Shown piece after piece: positions 24,152 to 33,219 of a DNA stretch of 48,775 nt. Positions within the stretch are counted from its first letter, which is position 1. Each line of letters starts with the position of its first letter. Origin of the DNA: Oscillospiraceae bacterium (GTDB lineage Bacteria; Bacillota; Clostridia; Oscillospirales; CAG-272); NCBI GenBank assembly GCA_015064505.1, contig SVSB01000019.1, positions 1 through 48,775 on the forward strand, in the 5' to 3' direction. The position numbers were made by a program, and so were the translations under genes. The notes beneath the pieces were generated by a model. The model had not been told where the DNA came from and searched no databases. It worked only from the letters and a program-made list of their open reading frames with translations.

Positions 24152-24928
24152 CTAAAACTCTATTCTCGTCACCTTGGTGCATTTGCCGCTTTGGACGTCG
24201 ATATCAAATATCGCCCCCATTGCCTTTACGGGCCCCTCTGCGGTAACGAAGCGGGAAGGGAGCTTATCACGCATATTGCGGAGCACGGCGTCCTTGTCAA
24301 CTCCAAGAATACTGTTTACGGGGCCGCACATTCCAAGATCCGTAATATAGCCCGTGCCGTTTTCCGTTATCCTTCCGTCTGCGGTGGGAACGTGAGTGTG
24401 AGTTCCGAATATAACGTTCACCCTGCCCTCAAAGGCGTAAAGCACGGAAAGCTTTTCGCTTGTATATTCCGCGTGCATATCAACGACGCTTACGTCGTAG
24501 TTACCCTTCTCGCGCTCAAGTATCTTTTCAAGGGTCTCAAAGGGACAGGCGAGGGTTGGTGTCATATCGCCGTTGCCGCGCAGGTTCACGGTGAGCACGC
24601 GGGTACCGTCGGAGGCTTTCTTCAGGGTATATCCGCTTCCGGGAACGGATGGGGGATAGTTTGCGGGGCGGAGAGCGCTTTCGCTGCTTTCAAGATAGGG
24701 AAGAAAGGCGGGCTTGCCGAGGGTGTGATTACCTCCCGTCAGCACGTCACAGCCGCAGGCAAGCAGCTCCTTTGCGATATTGGGCTCAACGCCAAGAGCG
24801 CCTGAGCCGTTTTCGCAGTTAGCTACAGTAAAATCGATGCTTTTTGCGGAAATAACGGAGGGCAGTCTTGCGGAAAGGTATTTGGTTGCTTCTTCTCCGA
24901 AAACGTCGCCGAGTGCAAGAATTCTCAT
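24152..24928 (-). CDS. ymdB: YmdB-family metallophosphoesterase
   Basis: 258 residues starting at MRILALGDVFG; a start twelve bases earlier is possible. Metal-site motifs are GDVFG, NCENGSG, GGNHT, DMHAEYTSEK and GTHTHVPTAD, the full set of the TIGR00282/YmdB group. YmdB cleaves 2',3'-cyclic nucleotides and influences biofilm and RNA turnover in Bacillus. It lies between rny and spoVS as in Bacillus, but a terminator separates it from rny here, so it may depend on readthrough or its own promoter. Confidence 0.93.
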   Translation of the reverse strand: MRILALGDVFGEEATKYLSARLPSVISAKSIDFTVANCENGSGALGVEPNIAKELLACGCDVLTGGNHTLGKPAFLPYLESSESALRPANYPPSVPGSGYTLKKASDGTRVLTVNLRGNGDMTPTLACPFETLEKILEREKGNYDVSVVDMHAEYTSEKLSVLYAFEGRVNVIFGTHTHVPTADGRITENGTGYITDLGMCGPVNSILGVDKDAVLRNMRDKLPSRFVTAEGPVKAMGAIFDIDVQSGKCTKVTRIEF

Positions 24929-24973
24929 AATATCATCCAATCCAATATATTATCCGATAAAACAAAAATTAAA

Positions 24974-25001
24974 GGGGCTGTAAAAGAGTTTTTACAGCCC
25001 C
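24974..25001 (-). terminator. Terminator or attenuator between rny and ymdB
   Basis: A 12-bp perfect stem (24974-24985 with 24990-25001) around a GAGT loop. On the minus strand it is followed by TTTAATTTTTGTT. It lies 95 bases past the rny stop and 45 before the ymdB start. Confidence 0.85.
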
Positions 25002-25095
25002 AAATCTATATTTACAAACGCGGACTGTACCGCTATAACTACCAGAATAGCTTTATGTAAATATATATAAAGCATCTCACGATGCGCCGGGTGGG

Positions 25096-26649
25096 TTATT
25101 TAGCAAAGTCACATGCTCTGCTTTCCCTGATAACGTGGACCTTGATCTGTCCGGGATACTCAAGCTCGTTTTCGATCTTGCGTGCGATATCCCTTGCGAT
25201 AAGTGTCATATCGTCGTCGCTGATCTGCTCGGGCTTAACAAGGACTCTGATCTCGCGTCCTGCCTGAATGGCAAAGGTCTTTTCAACTCCCGCAAAGCTG
25301 TTGGCGATCTCCTCAAGCTTCTGGAGTCGTTTGATGTAGTTTTCAAGATCCTCGCGTCTTGCGCCGGGTCTTGCGGCGGAAATTGCGTCTGCCGCCTGAA
25401 CGATAAGAGCTATCATGGAAGTGGCCTCTACGTCACCGTGGTGAGCCTCGATAGCGTGGATAACTTCCTTGCTCTCCTTGTACTTGCGTGCAATGTCGAT
25501 ACCGATCTGCACGTGGGTACCCTCTACCTCTGCGGTCATTGACTTACCGATATCGTGGAGCAGACCCGCGCGCTTTGCAAGCGTGCTGTCGGCGCCAAGC
25601 TCATCTGCAAGGATGCCGGAAAGGAGAGAAACTTCGATCGAATGTCTTAAAACATTCTGTCCGTAGCTTGTACGGTACTTCATACGGCCAAGAAGCTTGA
25701 TAAGCTCGGGGTTAAGGCCGTGCACGCCGGTTTCAAAGGTGGCCTTTTCGCCTGCCTGTTTGATAGAAGCGTCAACTTCGCGCTGAGCTCTCTCAACCAT
25801 TTCCTCTATGCGTGCGGGGTGGATTCTTCCGTCTGCGATCAGGCGCTCAAGAGCGATCCTTGCGATCTCTCTGCGTACGGGATCAAAGCCGGAAAGGGTG
25901 ATGACCTCGGGTGTGTCGTCGATAATAAGATCAACGCCCGTCATCGTTTCAATAGTGCGTATGTTGCGGCCCTCTCTGCCGATAATTCTTCCCTTCATTT
26001 CCTCATTGGGAAGGTTAACTACAGAAATGGCTATTTCGCTGATGTGGTCTGCGGCGCAACGCTGTACTGCAAGGGCGATAAGATCCTTTGCCTTGCTGTC
26101 TGCTCTTTCCTTGAATTCCGCTTCCATAGCAGTAAGACGGACTGCCATCTCGTGCTTGGTCTCGGATTCCATACGGGCAAGCAGCTCAGCCTTTGCCTGC
26201 TCTGCGGAGTAGCCTGCTATCTTTTCAAGCATAGCTATCTGGGAGCTTAAGGTCTCCTTGATCTTCTCATTAAGCTCGTCTGCCTCTTTCGCCTTCTTCT
26301 GGATAAGCTCTTCCTTCTTTTCCAGAGCCTCGGTCTTAGCGTCAAGCGCTTCTTCCTTAGCCATTGCTCGGCGCTCAAGCTTGGAGACCTCCTTGCGGCG
26401 CTCCTTCAGCTCGTCGTCGGCGTCTGTCTTAAGCTTGATGATCTCTTCCTTTGCGGCAAGCAGTGCTTCCTTCTTTTTGGTCTCTGCGGTCTTCAGGCTA
26501 TCCTCAAGGATCCTTTTAGCCTGCTCTTCAGCGGAGCCGATCTCAGCCTCTGCAACCTTTTTGCGATGGGCAATGCCGGCGAGTCTGCCGATGATAAAGA
26601 AGATCACTGCAGAAATTGCGGCGCCAATGCCAAAATAAAGCCAAACCAT
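25096..26649 (-). CDS. rny: Ribonuclease Y
   Basis: 517 residues from the ATG at 26649, which has AAGGAGG eight bases upstream; a GTG nine bases earlier falls on that site. N-terminal membrane anchor (about 3-22), then a long charged coiled coil (about 30-200). A KH domain follows with [12 protein letters not shown] and then an HD phosphodiesterase domain with LLHDIGKS and IEAHHGD. RNase Y is the membrane-bound endonuclease that starts mRNA decay in many Firmicutes. Gene order with ymdB and spoVS is conserved. Confidence 0.97.
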   Translation of the reverse strand: MVWLYFGIGAAISAVIFFIIGRLAGIAHRKKVAEAEIGSAEEQAKRILEDSLKTAETKKKEALLAAKEEIIKLKTDADDELKERRKEVSKLERRAMAKEEALDAKTEALEKKEELIQKKAKEADELNEKIKETLSSQIAMLEKIAGYSAEQAKAELLARMESETKHEMAVRLTAMEAEFKERADSKAKDLIALAVQRCAADHISEIAISVVNLPNEEMKGRIIGREGRNIRTIETMTGVDLIIDDTPEVITLSGFDPVRREIARIALERLIADGRIHPARIEEMVERAQREVDASIKQAGEKATFETGVHGLNPELIKLLGRMKYRTSYGQNVLRHSIEVSLLSGILADELGADSTLAKRAGLLHDIGKSMTAEVEGTHVQIGIDIARKYKESKEVIHAIEAHHGDVEATSMIALIVQAADAISAARPGARREDLENYIKRLQKLEEIANSFAGVEKTFAIQAGREIRVLVKPEQISDDDMTLIARDIARKIENELEYPGQIKVHVIRESRACDFAK

Positions 26650-26696
26650 TTTCAGCACCTCCTTTTCTTTGTTGTTTAATTATCAAATACCGTTGC

Positions 26697-26718
26697 GTTT
26701 GCGGTGCACGCCGCAAAC
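26697..26718 (-). promoter_or_regulatory. Hairpin in the rny 5' leader
   Basis: GTTTGCGG/CCGCAAAC (26697-26704 with 26711-26718) forms an 8-bp stem with a 6-base loop in the roughly 120-base rny leader. It could mark a self-cleavage or stability element. Confidence 0.5.
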
Positions 26719-26775
26719 AGCAGTATATAAATACCGAAAAAAGATACATTTGCCCCGATTTTATATACATAATAT

Positions 26776-26804
26776 AGTATACTATTTTAAGTTCCCCGTG
26801 TCAA
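26776..26804 (-). promoter_or_regulatory. Promoter of rny
   Basis: Minus-strand TTGACA (26799-26804), 17-bp spacer, TATACT (26776-26781), close to consensus. Confidence 0.88.
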
Positions 26805-26864
26805 GTCAAAATTTGTTTCCGCCGATCATTTATTTTGCTTTCAGCTGTTTTTTTCGGTATTCTA

Positions 26865-26893
26865 TTGCAAAAAATAAAAATGTGTGGTAAAAT
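26865..26893 (+). promoter_or_regulatory. Promoter of tRNA-Arg
   Basis: TTGCAA (26865-26870), 17-bp spacer, TAAAAT (26888-26893), 20 bases before the mature tRNA 5' end. Confidence 0.7.
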
Positions 26894-26913
26894 GCAATGG
26901 CATAAGTGAATAC

Positions 26914-26988
26914 GCCTGCATAGTTAAATGGATATAACAAACCCCTCCTAAGGGTTAGTTATGGGTTCGATTCCCGTTGCGGGTGCCA
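26914..26988 (+). tRNA. tRNA-Arg (anticodon CCT)
   Basis: 75 bases with encoded CCA. Acceptor GCCTGCA pairs with TGCGGGT (two G-U pairs). The anticodon stem AACCC/GGGTT holds loop CTCCTAA, giving CCT, which reads AGG. The T-arm is ATGGG TTCGATT CCCGT. It stands alone with its own promoter and terminator. Confidence 0.93.
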
Positions 26989-27022
26989 AAAGAGAGGGTG
27001 CGCATCGCGCGCCCTCTCTTTT
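26988..27022 (+). terminator. Terminator of tRNA-Arg
   Basis: A 16-bp stem with one G-U pair (26988-27003 with 27007-27022), followed by further T residues. It begins at the last base of the encoded CCA. Confidence 0.88.
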
Positions 27023-27167
27023 TGGCTTTTTTTAAATGGAGGAATCGAACCGCTCGGCTGTGAATCGACATCCGGTCAGACGGTTTTTCTTTCGCAGTGT
27101 TGCGTGTTTCTTCCTTTGCTGCCTTAAGATTTGTGTAATTTGCCGTATTCGGTTTTGGGGTAAACTA

Positions 27168-27197
27168 TTGCAATCCTGGTTTTTATTGTGATATAAT
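27168..27197 (+). promoter_or_regulatory. Promoter of the Na/Pi cotransporter gene
   Basis: TTGCAA (27168-27173), 18-bp spacer, TATAAT (27192-27197), about 70 bases before the start codon. Confidence 0.7.
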
Positions 27198-27269
27198 TAA
27201 CAAGTACAATGGGAGAATTATGAAACAGACGTGTCAAAGACGTAAACACGTAAAACAGAAAGGAACGTT

Positions 27270-29075
27270 ATGGGAATTTTTGAAATCTTATCGCTGCTTT
27301 GCGGACTTGCTCTTTTCCTCTACGGAATGGACGTTATGGGCAACGCGCTGAAAAAGAGCGCGGGGCGCAAGCTTAAGACCATTCTCGGCAATTTGACTTC
27401 AAACAGGTTCAAGGGATTTCTTTTGGGTCTCGGCGTTACGGCAATAATACAGTCTTCTTCCGCCACCACGGTTATGGTGGTCGGCTTCGTTAACTCGGGA
27501 ACCATGACCCTTTCCCAGGCTATCGGCGTTATTATGGGTGCAAACGTTGGTACTGCGGTTACCGCGTGGCTTACGGCTATGAACGGTATCGGCGGCGGCG
27601 CCGCGCAGGCGACTGCCTGGCTTGAATGGCTGAAGCCCGATGCCTGGATGCCCATCCTTGCGCTCATCGGCATCTGCCTTATAATGTTTGCAAAAAAGAG
27701 CCGCCCCAAGGACGTAGGAGTTATTCTTATGGGCTTTGCGGTGCTTATGGTAGGTATGGAAACCATGTCAGGCGCCGTATCCGGCCTTAAGGAGAACGAG
27801 GCGTTCTGCAACATTCTTACTCTCTTTACCAATCCTATTCTCGGTATTCTTGCGGGAACTATACTTACGGCGATCGTTCAGTCCTCCTCCGCTTCCGTCG
27901 GTATTTTGCAGGCGCTCTCAAGCACCGGTGCAATATCCTACGGCGCGGCAATGCCAATTGTTATGGGTCAGAACATCGGTACTTGCGTTACCGCGCTTAT
28001 CTCTTCCGTCAGCGCAAACAAGAACGGTAAGCGTGCCGCGTTCGCTCATCTTTATTTCAACATAATCGGCGTTACTCTCTGGATGGGTCTTTACTATCTC
28101 GTGGGCTGGATACTCAGGTCTGCGGGAATCATCGATATTTTCTCCGTGGCAAACGGAACCATGATAGATATGTGGGGCATTGCTCTTGTTCATACGGTAT
28201 TCAAGATCTTCTCCGTTATATTCATCTTCCCGTTCACGAAGCTTCTGGAGAAGCTTGCCACCGCCTCCGTCAAGGGCACGGACAAGAAGGGCGACGAGTT
28301 TACGGATATGCTTGACGACCGTCTTCTCGATACTCCCTCCGTTGCCATCGAAAGATGCCAGACCGTTATGAATCAAATGGCAACTATTGCCATAGGATCT
28401 CTCTTAAAGTCCTCTTCGCTGCTTGACAGCTTTGATACGAAGATAGCGGATGCGATTCGCGCTGAGGAGGAAAAGGTTGATATATACGAGGACTCTCTCG
28501 GCTCCTATCTCGTTAAGCTTGCGGCAAAGGATATGTCAGAGAGCGAGAGCGCACAGGTAACCAAGCTTCTTCATATGATCGGTGACCTTGAGCGTATCTC
28601 CGACCACTCCGTAAACATCGTTGAGTCCGCGGAGGAGATAATGGATAAGGGCATCGCATTCTCCGATGACGCCAACGCAGAGCTTAAGATACTGCGCGCC
28701 GCAGTGGACGAGATCTGCGTTATGACCAGAGAAGCCCTTGCGGAAGAGGATATTGAGAAAGCGGGAAGAATCGAGTCCCTTGAGCAGGTGGTGGATGATC
28801 TTAAGAGCACCATCAAGCTTCATCATACCATCCGACTCAGCAAGAGCCAGTGCAGCATCGAGCTTGGCTTTATCCTCTCGGATCTGCTTACCAACTTCGA
28901 GCGCGTTTCCGACCATTGCTCCAACGTGGGCGTTTGTCTGGTTGAGATGGCGCGTCACGAGTCTCTTGATCTGCACAGCTATCTGCACAGCGTGAGAAAG
29001 GGCGGCGCGGAGTATCAGAAGTACTACAAGCTGTATTCCGAAAAGTACGCAATCGCCGAAACCACAAGTAAATAA
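27270..29075 (+). CDS. Na+/phosphate cotransporter family protein (NptA-like)
   Basis: 601 residues. The membrane part (about 1-345) holds the two inverted repeats of the family, each with a QSSSA signature: TAIIQSSSATTV near 57 and TAIVQSSSASVG near 198. A cytoplasmic PhoU-like helical domain (about 360-590) follows. These proteins import phosphate with sodium or control phosphate uptake. AAAGGAA ribosome site. Single gene with own promoter and terminator. Confidence 0.93.
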   Translation: MGIFEILSLLCGLALFLYGMDVMGNALKKSAGRKLKTILGNLTSNRFKGFLLGLGVTAIIQSSSATTVMVVGFVNSGTMTLSQAIGVIMGANVGTAVTAWLTAMNGIGGGAAQATAWLEWLKPDAWMPILALIGICLIMFAKKSRPKDVGVILMGFAVLMVGMETMSGAVSGLKENEAFCNILTLFTNPILGILAGTILTAIVQSSSASVGILQALSSTGAISYGAAMPIVMGQNIGTCVTALISSVSANKNGKRAAFAHLYFNIIGVTLWMGLYYLVGWILRSAGIIDIFSVANGTMIDMWGIALVHTVFKIFSVIFIFPFTKLLEKLATASVKGTDKKGDEFTDMLDDRLLDTPSVAIERCQTVMNQMATIAIGSLLKSSSLLDSFDTKIADAIRAEEEKVDIYEDSLGSYLVKLAAKDMSESESAQVTKLLHMIGDLERISDHSVNIVESAEEIMDKGIAFSDDANAELKILRAAVDEICVMTREALAEEDIEKAGRIESLEQVVDDLKSTIKLHHTIRLSKSQCSIELGFILSDLLTNFERVSDHCSNVGVCLVEMARHESLDLHSYLHSVRKGGAEYQKYYKLYSEKYAIAETTSK

Positions 29076-29081
29076 GACTTG

Positions 29082-29133
29082 AAATAAAGACAAAGACCGT
29101 TGCGGCTCGCCGCAACGGTCTTTGTCTTTATTT
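29082..29133. terminator. Bidirectional terminator
   Basis: A perfect 24-bp stem (29082-29105 with 29110-29133) with a CTCG loop, the longest terminator in the window. It serves the cotransporter gene and the convergent GH43 gene, whose stop codon at 29128 is inside the stem. Confidence 0.93.
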
Positions 29134-32100
29134 TTTCTTCTTGAGGATCACAGCGATTACCGTTGCCGCGATCACCGCTATGGCTGCGGCAACGTAGGGA
29201 AGCGCGTGGGGATTGTTTTTGGGTTCGTTTTGTTGCGGAGCCTCCGTCACCGCATCGGTAGGAGATTCAGAAACGGGGTCCGTAACAGGCTCGGTAACAG
29301 GCTCGGTAACAGGCTCGGTAATAGGTTCGGTAACGGGTTCGGTAACGGGATTGTCGGTTACTGAGGTATTAACCGTGGTAAAGCCGCTCGTCTTTTCCCA
29401 AAGGGGCAGGGGGTTGACCTCTGCGGTATAGATCTTATCGGGGTCTGCGGGATGGGTGGTACCCTCTCCTATAACAACGCCGTTTTTATCTGCCGTATAG
29501 GGTTCTACCATTGCGTAGCGGGTACCGCCCGCGGTCTTGCCGAGATAAGCAACGTAGCATATCCATTTCGTGCCGCTCGTGTCGGTAACGTAGCAGGCGT
29601 GGCCGGGGCCGTTTACCTTATCGGTCTTGGAAAAGATGGAGGTCGGCTTCTTTTCCCAGCTGTTTTTATCAAGAGGATCACCGCCGAGATACTTCATCTG
29701 ACCCAGCTTGTAGCCTGCGTTGGTGTAATTGCTTCCCGTGTAAACTATGAATATGGAGCCGTCGTCGCCGTAAACGGCTGTAGAGCCTTCAACGACCTTT
29801 GGTGACCACTGACCGGTAACGGGGTTCTGATGGTATCCCTCCATTTCCCAATCGTATTCGGGAACGCAGATAACGGAGGACTGCCCCGATATGGTCCAGG
29901 GGTTCGTCATCTCAACGATGTTGATGGTCTGGTGGGTGTTTGGGGTGCCCTCGTCGCGGCTGGAAACGTACATCATGTAAAGCTTGCCGTTTATCTTGAT
30001 GTCGCTTGCTCCCGCGGACCAATGCTTTTCAAATTCGGGCATATCCGGCGCCACCACAAGTCGGGGTACGTTCACCTCTCCCGTAACGGGATCGCCCCAT
30101 CTGCCCGTAAGCTCGTCACCGTCAAGGCACTTAAGCACGTACATTCTGTGGTGCACTCCGTCAACCGCGTCGGCCTTGCCGTCGGCACCTATGTAGCAAT
30201 ACCAGCCGCCGTTGCCCTCTCCGATCTCTTCGTCCGTGTAATAATGTATCTCGGGCGACCACGTGGAATCGGACCAGGGTTTGCCCGCCTCGGGCTCGTA
30301 GATGGTGTAGCCCGTGGAGTATATAAGGTCACCGATATTTGCCACCTTCGTCAGCTTCAGCGTGCCTCCCGATATGGTGGAGGTGTAGTAATAAAAGCCG
30401 TCGTGGTAAAAGAGCCACGGGTCTGCGCCGTCAATGCGTACGGGGTTTGTGAATGTGTGGGTTCCCGTTTCCTTTTCCTTAAGATCTACGGTGCTTTCAA
30501 GCAGGGAGGTGATCCTTCCCTTAAGCTCCTCCGTACCCTCAAGGGCAACGAGATGGGCAAATTCGCCTCCGTTTATCTTAACGGTGTAGCTTCCGCTGTA
30601 AGTGCCTACGGGGGAGAATGCGGGGGATATGCGGGCGTAAAAGGTTCCGCCGTTTATCTCAAGGGTCGTATGGGAATTGAAGCTTTGGCTGTCTTTCGTG
30701 AGAGTGGAGGCGAAAACACCCTGATAGAACGTGCCGCCGTTTATTACCGCGGTGATTTTTCCGCCGTGGCTACCCGATGAGCCGAGAGTAAGTCTTTCGG
30801 TAAACGTGCCGCCGTTTACGGTTATATTTACGTCGTAATCCGTGCTGCCGTCTGCGGCAGTTCCGCCGCGCACTCTTTGCCAATGACCGCTGTTGATTGT
30901 AAGGTGTGAGGTCTTTTTGGTGGCAACTGCGTTGCTTCCGCCCATAATGGAGAGCTTGTTGCCCTCGCCTCTGCTTACGCAGTTAAGTCCGTCGCCCATG
31001 GTAAGATCGCAGTAATTGCCGAAGATGCTTAAATAGCGGCCCTCGCTTGCAAGGGTCATATCCTTGAATTCCGTATCGCCGCCGCAGAAATAGTTTGAAA
31101 GGAATAATAGCTCCGCACCGTATTTTTCTGCGTAGTCAACGCCGTTATAAACGGAAGTAAAGGTTATCTTGCCCGTGTGCTTTGGGGCGGTAAAGCTGTT
31201 TTTTAAGGTGTATTTGCCGCATATAACTACCGTTCCGCCGTTCTTAAGCTCCTTTGCTGCCGCAAGCAGTGAGCCGCCCGCGCTTGCCTCGCTTAAGCCG
31301 TTTCCCGTTCCACCGTCGCGCAGGTAGTATACCTTTTCGCCGTTCACGTCAAAAAGCTCTGCGGCAGTGCCGAGAGAGGATATATCAAAGCCCTCCGTTG
31401 CGTTCAGAGTTCCTTTTGCGTTATTGCCTTCTTTTGCGTATTCACCTATCTCTCCTCCGCGGTAGATATAGGTGATATTTTTGCTTATTCCTGCAAAAAC
31501 GAGCTTGTCTATCCTGCCGCCGCTTACGGTCAGGGAAAACTCCTCGCCCCTTGCGGTAACGGTGCCGATGCTTCCGGAAATAAGCTCAAGGCTTGATATT
31601 CCGTTGCAGTTTATTATTTCGGCTGATGCTCCGTCCATAACGAGGCTTCCCCCGTCTACGGTGCCGTATTCCCCTGCGTACAGGGAGGCGTTGCCCTTTA
31701 TGTCGGGTCTTCCAATGACCTTAAGACTCTTTGCGGCAACGAATCTGCCATCTTCCGCTATTATGCTTTTAGCGTTCAGAGTTATGTGGGAAAGCTCCGT
31801 GTCGCCTCCCGTGGAAAAGATTCCGCTTACGGTGAGGGTTGCGTTTGATTCGGAGGTTATCTTAAGGGGGAGCGTATGCTTGGGAACGGAAAGATCCTTA
31901 ATGCTTACGTTCTCGGTAATAACCACGGTGCTGCCCTCGGGTGCCGCCTTCGCCACGGCTTTTTCGATGGTGGTGGGGTCTTCCTTGGTGTAACCCGTGC
32001 CGTTTCCGTTTTGACTTGCGTATACGGCCGCAGTATTGTTTACCGCGTCAAAAAGACCGAAGTACCCTTCAAGCTCCGTGCGGGGATGGTAATTTGCGTT

Positions 32101-33105
32101 GTAGTTGAGTATTTTCGGTTTGTTTGCCGTTGCTTCCAGCTTGGTCACTTCGTCGTTATAGCACCATACGTCTATCTTGCCAACCTTTGCGGCGCCGAGA
32201 TGCACCGTGCCGATTCCGATTATATTGTTTACGTTCAGAGTGCCGACGGTGCCGCCGTTAAGATATACGGTGCCGTTGCCGTTAAGGCGCCTTGATTTGT
32301 CGCCCGCAACGTTAAGCTCCGTTATTTTGCCGCCGTTTACTGTTATAACGGCGGAGTGGCTGTACTGGGAAACAGCAGAGGCGCCGAGCAGAGTTTGTAC
32401 CGTGCCTCCGCTTATCTCAATATAATGAGTTCCCGTGAAGGTGTTTATCTTGTATTTGGAGCCTGAGGAGCCGTCTGCCTTGTCCCGTGAGCCGCCGACT
32501 ATAACCTTGAAGTCACCGCTTTTTATTGTGATGTGAGTGTCAAGACCCGTGGGCACCTGATCCGTCGGTGACTGAAAACCGCCCACCACGTAAACGCCGC
32601 TTGCGGCGGAGGTAAGGCATTTGGTTGCAAAGCCGTCACCGAAGGTAACGGGATTGTGCTCGCAAACGAAGTTCAGCGTACCGCCGTATTCAACGGTAAT
32701 ATGCTCAAACGTGGTGCTTCCGCCAAGATAGTAGCGGAGATTGGAGCCGAAAACGAGCTTTGCGCCCGCTTTGCCGTAATCGGTCTTGCCGTCGTTTGAC
32801 GTGACGGTTACGGAAAAGCCGTGCTTCGGTGCACTAAACGCGGTGGATTGAGTATATCTGCCCATAATAACGATTACGGCATCGGTGCATCCGCTTGCCT
32901 CTGCAAAGGCGTACGCCTTTGCAAGGGTCTTTAACGGACGGGACACGGTTCCGTCGTTTCCGGCGTCGGAGCCCTTTATGGGGTCAACGTAAAAGTATTT
33001 TGCCGCGCCCGTTTCCGCGCCGCTTGCCGTTGCGGTAAGAGATCCAACGGCGGCACAGGTAGCCAAAAGCATGGATATGATCATAATAAAGACTTTTCTT
33101 TTCAT
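29128..33105 (-). CDS. Giant surface protein: beta-helix repeats, GH43 domain, membrane anchor
   Basis: 1325 residues from the ATG at 33105, preceded by GGAG; an in-frame start 57 bases earlier has no ribosome site. Signal peptide (about 1-30), then VDPIKGSDAGNDGT, the usual opening of a parallel beta-helix. Some 800 residues of repeats follow with many INGG-type turns. A glycoside hydrolase family 43 five-blade domain starts at GADPW (about residue 890) with WSPEIH and a VVEGS segment that likely holds the acid glutamate. Then come a Val-Thr-Glu-Pro stalk (about 1251-1275), a C-terminal membrane span and a Lys tail. It likely digests arabinose- or xylose-containing plant glycans at the cell surface. 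Substrate is inference. Confidence 0.88.
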   Translation of the reverse strand: MKRKVFIMIISMLLATCAAVGSLTATASGAETGAAKYFYVDPIKGSDAGNDGTVSRPLKTLAKAYAFAEASGCTDAVIVIMGRYTQSTAFSAPKHGFSVTVTSNDGKTDYGKAGAKLVFGSNLRYYLGGSTTFEHITVEYGGTLNFVCEHNPVTFGDGFATKCLTSAASGVYVVGGFQSPTDQVPTGLDTHITIKSGDFKVIVGGSRDKADGSSGSKYKINTFTGTHYIEISGGTVQTLLGASAVSQYSHSAVITVNGGKITELNVAGDKSRRLNGNGTVYLNGGTVGTLNVNNIIGIGTVHLGAAKVGKIDVWCYNDEVTKLEATANKPKILNYNANYHPRTELEGYFGLFDAVNNTAAVYASQNGNGTGYTKEDPTTIEKAVAKAAPEGSTVVITENVSIKDLSVPKHTLPLKITSESNATLTVSGIFSTGGDTELSHITLNAKSIIAEDGRFVAAKSLKVIGRPDIKGNASLYAGEYGTVDGGSLVMDGASAEIINCNGISSLELISGSIGTVTARGEEFSLTVSGGRIDKLVFAGISKNITYIYRGGEIGEYAKEGNNAKGTLNATEGFDISSLGTAAELFDVNGEKVYYLRDGGTGNGLSEASAGGSLLAAAKELKNGGTVVICGKYTLKNSFTAPKHTGKITFTSVYNGVDYAEKYGAELLFLSNYFCGGDTEFKDMTLASEGRYLSIFGNYCDLTMGDGLNCVSRGEGNKLSIMGGSNAVATKKTSHLTINSGHWQRVRGGTAADGSTDYDVNITVNGGTFTERLTLGSSGSHGGKITAVINGGTFYQGVFASTLTKDSQSFNSHTTLEINGGTFYARISPAFSPVGTYSGSYTVKINGGEFAHLVALEGTEELKGRITSLLESTVDLKEKETGTHTFTNPVRIDGADPWLFYHDGFYYYTSTISGGTLKLTKVANIGDLIYSTGYTIYEPEAGKPWSDSTWSPEIHYYTDEEIGEGNGGWYCYIGADGKADAVDGVHHRMYVLKCLDGDELTGRWGDPVTGEVNVPRLVVAPDMPEFEKHWSAGASDIKINGKLYMMYVSSRDEGTPNTHQTINIVEMTNPWTISGQSSVICVPEYDWEMEGYHQNPVTGQWSPKVVEGSTAVYGDDGSIFIVYTGSNYTNAGYKLGQMKYLGGDPLDKNSWEKKPTSIFSKTDKVNGPGHACYVTDTSGTKWICYVAYLGKTAGGTRYAMVEPYTADKNGVVIGEGTTHPADPDKIYTAEVNPLPLWEKTSGFTTVNTSVTDNPVTEPVTEPITEPVTEPVTEPVTDPVSESPTDAVTEAPQQNEPKNNPHALPYVAAAIAVIAATVIAVILKKKK
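29281..29352 (-). repeat. Six tandem 12-bp units coding the Thr-Glu-Pro stalk
   Basis: Six consecutive 12-base units of the form GGTAACAGGCTC (plus strand), three of them nearly identical, encode Val-Thr-Glu-Pro repeats. The unit keeps frame, so copy changes would alter stalk length without stopping translation. Confidence 0.9.
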
Positions 33106-33219
33106 ATTTAACTCCGCTTGATAGGATACAATTAAGCTATCACAAAAGAAAGTGGCACACAAGACGCGGACTGATAAAGAGATGTTTTTGCAAGCTTTTC
33201 GGATATTAACGCAATCTTT

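Noticed and set aside
27035-27060. tRNA-like T-arm sequence on the minus strand
   Set aside because: The GGTTCGATTCC core is present but the flanking bases do not pair into a T-stem, and no anticodon arm follows.
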